From the NCBI RefSeq assembly GCF_002015115.1, contig NZ_MUYA01000002.1:30071-66604 (forward strand): a stretch of 36,534 nucleotides of DNA, given 5' to 3'. The position numbers were made by a program, and so were the translations under genes. This DNA is from Haemophilus paracuniculus. Lineage in GTDB: Bacteria; Pseudomonadota; Gammaproteobacteria; Enterobacterales; Pasteurellaceae. Below the pieces are notes generated by a model. It worked only from the letters and a program-made list of their open reading frames with translations. It ran no database searches and was not told the DNA's origin. Positions 32,905 to 36,534 of this stretch are shown here, piece by piece; position 1 is the stretch's first letter; each line of letters begins with the position of its first letter.

Positions 32905-33444
32905 ATTAAAGGCGTAAAACGTGTTCAGAGCAACCGAGTTCATCGTTTAAACGATGAAATTCGTGTGAAAGAGGTTCGTTTAACCGACCAAAACGGCGAC
33001 CAATTAGGGATTGTGTCAATCCAAGAGGCATTAGCAAAAGCAGAGGAAGCGGAGCTTGATTTAGTTGAGATTAGCCCAAATGCAGAACCGCCTGTTTGCC
33101 GTATTATGAACTATGGTAAGTTCATCTACGAGAAAGAAAAAGCAGCCAAAGAGCAGAAGAAAAAGCAAAAAGTCGTGCAGGTGAAGGAAATTAAATTCCG
33201 CCCTGGTACAGACGAAGGCGATTACCAAGTGAAATTACGCAGCATTATGCGTTTCTTGGAAGATGGCGATAAAGTAAAAATTACCGTGCGTTTCCGTGGT
33301 CGTGAAATGGCTCACCAAGAGATTGGTTTAGACGTATTAGAGCGTGTCAAACAAGATACCGCCGAAGTTTCAATGGTGGAATCAGCTCCCGGTAAATTAG
33401 AAGGTCGCCAAGCCGTAATGGTGATTGCACCGAAGAAAAAGTAA
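32905..33444 (+). CDS. infC: Translation initiation factor IF-3, AUU start
   Basis: IF-3 binds the 30S subunit and checks start codons and initiator tRNA. Starting at the rare ATT at 32905 gives 179 residues, almost exactly the E. coli length (180), opening [25 protein letters not shown] stands 8 bases before it. The first ordinary start is a GTG at 32965, which would remove the conserved N-terminal 20 residues. The AUU start is the known means of self-regulation: IF-3 rejects such starts, so it limits its own translation. The core motifs [16 protein letters not shown] and [17 protein letters not shown] are intact. Confidence 0.95.
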   Translation: MKGVKRVQSNRVHRLNDEIRVKEVRLTDQNGDQLGIVSIQEALAKAEEAELDLVEISPNAEPPVCRIMNYGKFIYEKEKAAKEQKKKQKVVQVKEIKFRPGTDEGDYQVKLRSIMRFLEDGDKVKITVRFRGREMAHQEIGLDVLERVKQDTAEVSMVESAPGKLEGRQAVMVIAPKKK

Positions 33445-33566
33445 TTTGATTACTTGATTTATCAGGTAATTAAACCTTGCATTATTAGGCAAACTACGCA
33501 GCCTAATGTGCAGAGATTAAGGGGCAACCCTTATTGAGAAAATAATCAGTGCCTTTCAAGTAGAGT

Positions 33567-33608
33567 AAGCGGTAAGATTTGGCAAAATTTTTGCGGATCT
33601 GACCGCTT
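33567..33608. other. Uptake-signal hairpin in the infC-rpmI gap
   Basis: AAGCGGT and AGAT pair with ATCT and ACCGCTT around an AT-rich loop, followed by GTTTT. This may be a weak terminator or attenuator. The 247-base gap is longer than in E. coli, where the region holds the L20 autoregulatory pseudoknot; I cannot identify that fold here by eye. Confidence 0.5.
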
Positions 33609-33691
33609 GTTTTCGCCTGATTATTTATGTTAGCAACCCCACTTAGCGAAAATTAAGTGGATAAACAAAACAATGCGGAGTTTAAAAGACA

Positions 33692-33889
33692 ATGCCAAAA
33701 ATCAAAACAGTACGTGGTGCTGCTAAACGTTTCAAAAAAACAGCGTCTGGCGGTTTCAAACGTAAACAATCTCACTTACGTCATATTTTGACTAAGAAAA
33801 CCACTAAACGTAAACGTCATTTACGCCACAAATCAATGGTAGCGAAAGCAGACCAAGTATTAGTGGTAGCTTGCTTACCATACGCATAA
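33692..33889 (+). CDS. rpmI: 50S ribosomal protein L35
   Basis: The 65-residue, very basic protein starts [20 protein letters not shown] and contains [19 protein letters not shown], diagnostic of bL35. GCGGAG lies upstream of the ATG. It stands between infC and rplT in the conserved order; translation is probably controlled by L20. Confidence 0.97.
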
Positions 33890-33952
33890 GCGTTCGGAAA
33901 GTGAAACGTACATTTAGTGAATTTTAGTTAATTATATACATTAGGAGATTAA

Positions 33953-34309
<357 letters not shown>

Positions 34310-34327
34310 TTTTAAAGAATAGAGATG

Positions 34328-34352
34328 AGGACGCTGAAAAGCGTCCTTTTTT
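34328..34352 (+). terminator. infC-rpmI-rplT terminator
   Basis: AGGACGC pairs with GCGTCCT around TGAAAA, followed by T6. Confidence 0.92.
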
Positions 34353-34421
34353 ATTTGAGATTTTCGGGTAGCCTAAAATTTCCAGAAATCTACCCGCTTG
34401 CATAGAAAAAAGAGAGAAAAG

Positions 34422-35816
34422 ATGCTCAATTTTGAATGGCGACAATATCCTGAAAATGTCAGCCGCTTGTTTAAATTATCCCTGCCGATTTTTATTTCGC
34501 AGCTTTCTGCGTCTGGAATGGGGCTGTCGGATATTGTAATGGCGGGCTTGGTCAGCGATGAAGATGTTTCAGCGATTGCGGTCAGTAATTCGATTTACTT
34601 CCCGATGTTTCTGTTTATTTTAGGTTTGCTCAATGCGATTACTCCCACCGTTTCCTACCTGAACGGGGCGAACCAACGCCATTTGATCGCTCAACAAATT
34701 CGCCAAGGCACTTGGATTGTGCTGGCTCTGGCGTTGCCGATGATTTTGGTGCTACTCAATAGCGGTCTGATTTTAGATTTTATGCAAACCCCTGCGGATT
34801 TCTCGCAAAAAGCCCAGCAGTATCTTGCCGTTTTGGCGATTGGGGTGATTCCTGCCTTACTCGCCGTGAATTTACGCTGTATGAATGATGGATTGGCGAA
34901 TCCAAAGCCCGCAATGCGGATCACCTTTATCGGGCTGTTGCTCAACATTCCCCTCAACTATATTTTTATTTTTGGCAAATTTGGCTTGCCCGAAATGGGG
35001 GCGGTCGGCTGCGGCGTGGCAACGGCGATTGTAAACTGGGTAATGTTCGGCTTGATGTTGCACTATTGTTACACCCATTCCAGCCAAAAAGACATTAAAT
35101 TGTTTGAAAAATGGCTGGTGCTGCCCGATTTCACCATTTTGACAAAACTACTCAAACTAGGCTTGCCGATTGCCTTTGCCCTGTTTACCGAAGTGATGTT
35201 ATTTTCCGCCTCGGCGTTAATTCTCTCGCCCCTCGGCTCGCAAGTGGTGGCAAGCCACCAAGTCGCTCTGCAAGCCAGTTCGCTGTTTTTTATGATCCCC
35301 CTCTCTTTTGGGATCGCCTCAACCATTATGATCGGGCAAACCCTCGGCGAACAGCAGGTGCAACAGGCAAAAATTTTGAGCTATCACGCCCTGTTTACCG
35401 CTTTTCTAATGGCGGTGCTGGCGGCGATTTTCTTTATGTTGAGCCGAGATTGGATTCCGAAAGCCTTTACCCAAGATCCGACATCCATTACGATTGCAAG
35501 CGGTCTGTTAATCTTCGTGGCGATTTACCAAATCCCCGATTCGCTACAAGCGGTAACGAATGGCATTTTGCGGGGCTATAAGAAAACCAAACCGATTCTC
35601 TACATCACCACCCTATGCTACTGGCTACTTGGAATGCCACTGGGCTATATTCTCGCCCGCACCGATTGGCTCGTCTCACCAATGACAGCGGCAGGCTTCT
35701 GGCTGACGTTTTGTATCTGTCTAAGTTTAGCGAGTTGGCTACTGATTTGCCAAATGCGAAAAGTGCAAAATATTCCCGAATCAGAATTGTTGGTGTATTT
35801 GGACAAGGTGAAATAA
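34422..35816 (+). CDS. norM: MATE-family multidrug efflux pump (HmrM/NorM)
   Basis: The 464-residue protein has about 12 membrane segments in two six-helix halves (FKLSLPIFISQLSASGMGLSD in the first, LLKLGLPIAFALFTEVMLFSA in the second), as in the sodium-driven MATE pumps NorM and H. influenzae HmrM, which has the same length. It should export cationic drugs and dyes. The ATG at 34422 follows AGAGAG and opens MLNFEWRQYPENVSRLF; an in-frame TTG eight codons earlier only adds Lys/Arg-rich residues. It is a single gene. Confidence 0.93.
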   Translation: MLNFEWRQYPENVSRLFKLSLPIFISQLSASGMGLSDIVMAGLVSDEDVSAIAVSNSIYFPMFLFILGLLNAITPTVSYLNGANQRHLIAQQIRQGTWIVLALALPMILVLLNSGLILDFMQTPADFSQKAQQYLAVLAIGVIPALLAVNLRCMNDGLANPKPAMRITFIGLLLNIPLNYIFIFGKFGLPEMGAVGCGVATAIVNWVMFGLMLHYCYTHSSQKDIKLFEKWLVLPDFTILTKLLKLGLPIAFALFTEVMLFSASALILSPLGSQVVASHQVALQASSLFFMIPLSFGIASTIMIGQTLGEQQVQQAKILSYHALFTAFLMAVLAAIFFMLSRDWIPKAFTQDPTSITIASGLLIFVAIYQIPDSLQAVTNGILRGYKKTKPILYITTLCYWLLGMPLGYILARTDWLVSPMTAAGFWLTFCICLSLASWLLICQMRKVQNIPESELLVYLDKVK

Positions 35817-35846
35817 GTAAATTTAGGCAAGAGGGCAAATTTGATC

Positions 35847-35967
35847 GCCCCCTTCGGTTTCGCTTCGCTCAACCACTTCCCCCGCAGGCGGGGGCAGATC
35901 TTATTTTGTGGCAAGTTTAAGATCTTCCCCCGTTTACGGGGGAAGTACCTTGTGTAGCAAGGGGTAG
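35847..35967. repeat. Multi-hairpin GC-rich repeat, copy C, right arm missing
   Basis: This copy follows A and B from the left arm GCCCCC through both constant hairpins and the variable CCTTG/CAAGG hairpin to GGGGTAG at 35967, then diverges. The expected right arm GGGGGC is absent and is replaced by sequence leading into the IS110 transposase gene. Confidence 0.85.

Positions 35968-36534
<567 letters not shown>

Overview
The window is chromosomal DNA of a Pasteurellaceae bacterium, most likely Mannheimia or a close Actinobacillus relative. The gene content is typical of the family: rnb, glnS, the moa genes, thrAB, infC-rpmI-rplT, rhlB and a NorM/HmrM pump. The DNA also carries many exact copies of the Apl-type uptake signal ACAAGCGGT, for example near 6262, 10909, 12501, 15832, 18440, 20316, 22555, 33602 and 36122. 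This type is known from Mannheimia, A. pleuropneumoniae and H. ducreyi. The species cannot be fixed from the sequence alone.

Layout. 1-2140: RNase II. 2226-5860: an AT-rich accessory block with a tandem ribbon-helix-helix protein, a small lipoprotein, a TbpB-like surface lipoprotein and its likely Slam exporter. 5873-14708, minus strand: a 47-residue lipoprotein, glnS, a glycosyltransferase, tmcA, ybeY, moaE, moaD, moaC and moaA. The moa genes are separated by dense palindromic repeats, and a probable Moco riboswitch precedes moaA. 14796-18471: thr leader and attenuator, thrA and thrB; thrC is missing. 18480-22260: an AT-rich accessory block with a hypothetical gene, an IS1595-like transposase in two frames, and a 1.7-kb transposase-less element with 26-bp inverted ends and two cargo genes. 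22280-25057: argF and rhlB. 25060-29358: a TonB-dependent receptor and a YddA-type ABC transporter separated by two tandem palindromic repeats. 29428-32316: a lipoprotein, a frameshifted leucine-rich-repeat gene, and a YjgR/DUF853 ATPase joined in frame to it. 32410-34352: remnants, a lipoprotein, then infC (AUU start), rpmI and rplT. 34422-36534: the MATE pump, then an IS110-family element that appears to interrupt a palindromic repeat.

How the genes fit together. The Slam and TbpB-like genes probably form a substrate and exporter pair that displays one lipoprotein on the cell surface. The receptor and ABC gene could form one uptake route for a siderophore or another TonB substrate. moaA, C, D and E make molybdopterin under probable cofactor feedback. 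thrA and thrB carry aspartate towards threonine under attenuation. The points most worth a second look are the Slam locus with its unusual possible regulator, the transposase-less two-gene element, the anti-readthrough hairpin and A6G slippery site of the IS, the LRR-to-YjgR read-through, and the covarying multi-hairpin repeats, one of them cut by IS110.
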